Assembly (NCBI RefSeq): GCF_030382115.1
Contig: NZ_JAUDRJ010000003.1
Coordinates: 5,163,455-5,178,302 of the forward strand
Source: Nostoc sp. GT001
GTDB taxonomy: Bacteria > Cyanobacteriota > Cyanobacteriia > Cyanobacteriales > Nostocaceae
Direction: 5' to 3'
DNA: 14,848 bases
The notes under the pieces are model-generated. The model saw only the letters and a program-made list of their open reading frames with translations. It made no database searches and was not told where the DNA came from. Shown here piece after piece: positions 14,316 to 14,848 of the stretch (the stretch's first letter is position 1; the number at the start of each line of letters is the position of its first letter). The translations under genes were made by a program, and so were the position numbers.

Positions 14316-14761
14316 AGCTACAGATATTTGGACTAGTAAGTGCGCCTTTACTAGCAACAATTTGTCACAATTGCAAAACTTTATCTATTATATTGAAACT
14401 CTCAATGCTTGTTGTAGTGGGTTATCCTTACTATGAAATGCCTGTTCACCTTGATTTAAGCAATGTCCTAGAGGCAACACACCGTAAATAAGTTATAAAG
14501 ATTCTTAAAAACTTGCATTTCTTATTGACTTCAGTTACAGTCAAAGCAGATGCCTATCATCAAACCCTGACACAAGGTTCGGGAAGTTAGATTAGGTAAA
14601 ACGCTAAATAGCAAATTTGTTAATGTTAATGTCAGTGACAGTGCTAATAATTAGTCACTACTTTTAATTTTAACTTATCGCAGATGGAGTACGGGGAATT
14701 AAAGCATTTACCCCTAATTTGACTTTTTTATTTTCTCAAGTTATTGAGAATTATTTGCAAT
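14316..14761. other. Divergent intergenic region
   Basis: These 446 nt separate the minus-strand Mut7-C gene from the + strand gene at 14762. I see a TATAAT on the minus strand (14387-14392), 72 nt before the Mut7-C start, without a matching -35; a small dyad TTGACT-N8-AGTCAA (about 14525-14544); and a possible + strand promoter just before 14762. No RNA gene or open frame of credible length was found. Confidence 0.5.
14719..14747 (+). promoter_or_regulatory. Possible promoter for the right-edge gene
   Basis: TTGACT (14719-14724) and TATTGA (14742-14747) are 17 nt apart, just upstream of ATG 14762. The -10 match is poor and the implied leader would be very short, so this is tentative. Confidence 0.25.
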
Positions 14762-14848
14762 ATGGATAATTCGATAGATAAATTGAAAGCAGATAGTGTG
14801 GAACAAGTCTTAAAACAGTATTGGCTTACCAAAGCGATTTCTGTTTAT
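14762..14848 (+). CDS. Start of an unidentified gene, cut by window edge
   Basis: The frame is open from ATG 14762 to the right edge (29 residues, MDNSIDKLKADSVEQVLKQY and onward). It is hydrophilic with an amphipathic helix near the start and no signal peptide, so a cytoplasmic protein is likely. Only a weak GAG precedes the start. Too little is visible to name a family. Confidence 0.45.
   Translation, partial: MDNSIDKLKADSVEQVLKQYWLTKAISVY

Overview
The window looks like ordinary chromosome from a filamentous, Nostoc-type cyanobacterium. The evidence is 13 HIP1 octamers (GCGATCGC, starting at 1451, 5851, 6466, 8115, 8225, 8865, 8952, 9339, 9522, 12613, 13415, 13641 and 14305), tandem heptamers between genes (3438-3458, 8631-8660), several short hairpin repeats I recognise from Nostoc genomes, and cyanobacterial family proteins (DUF3727 next to ruvX, an RDD/pentapeptide fusion, Uma2). 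I see no rRNA, tRNA, CRISPR array, transposase, integrase or phage gene.

Layout. 1-278 (-) is the start of a secreted protein cut by the window edge. On the + strand follow a small two-helix membrane protein (577-915), a large RDD-HEAT-pentapeptide membrane protein (1223-3364), a small secreted beta-rich protein (3479-3970) and a 68-residue helical protein (4095-4301). Next comes a compact pair, GNAT acetyltransferase (4511-5767) and ruvX (5769-6245), then a DUF1292/DUF3727 protein (6392-6964) behind its own strong-looking promoter. A PD-(D/E)XK nuclease-fold protein (7190-7816), a YqeG-type HAD phosphatase (7870-8409), proB (8667-9776) and a Uma2-type nuclease-fold protein (9829-10413) complete the + strand block.

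From 10627 to 14315 the genes run on the minus strand. A ubiquitin-like/Mut7-C RNase-type protein (13563-14315) abuts a ROK sugar kinase (12591-13562) with no gap, and downstream lies a secreted right-handed beta-helix protein (10627-12309). A + strand gene begins at 14762 and runs off the right edge.

Functionally this is mostly housekeeping: proline synthesis (ProB), recombination/RNA processing (RuvX), probable phosphatidylglycerol synthesis (YqeG), glucose phosphorylation (ROK), plus envelope proteins. I found no convincing new multi-gene system. The most interesting structure is a likely 2-kb acquisition: the beta-helix gene sits between the ROK 3' end (12591-12616) and a diverged second copy of that same 3' end (10591-10619), the pattern left when DNA inserts at the end of a coding gene. 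Other points are a repeat inserted in frame inside the ROK gene, a promoter covered by two dyads at 6312-6344, and perfect hairpins at 3911-3943 and 6966-7008.
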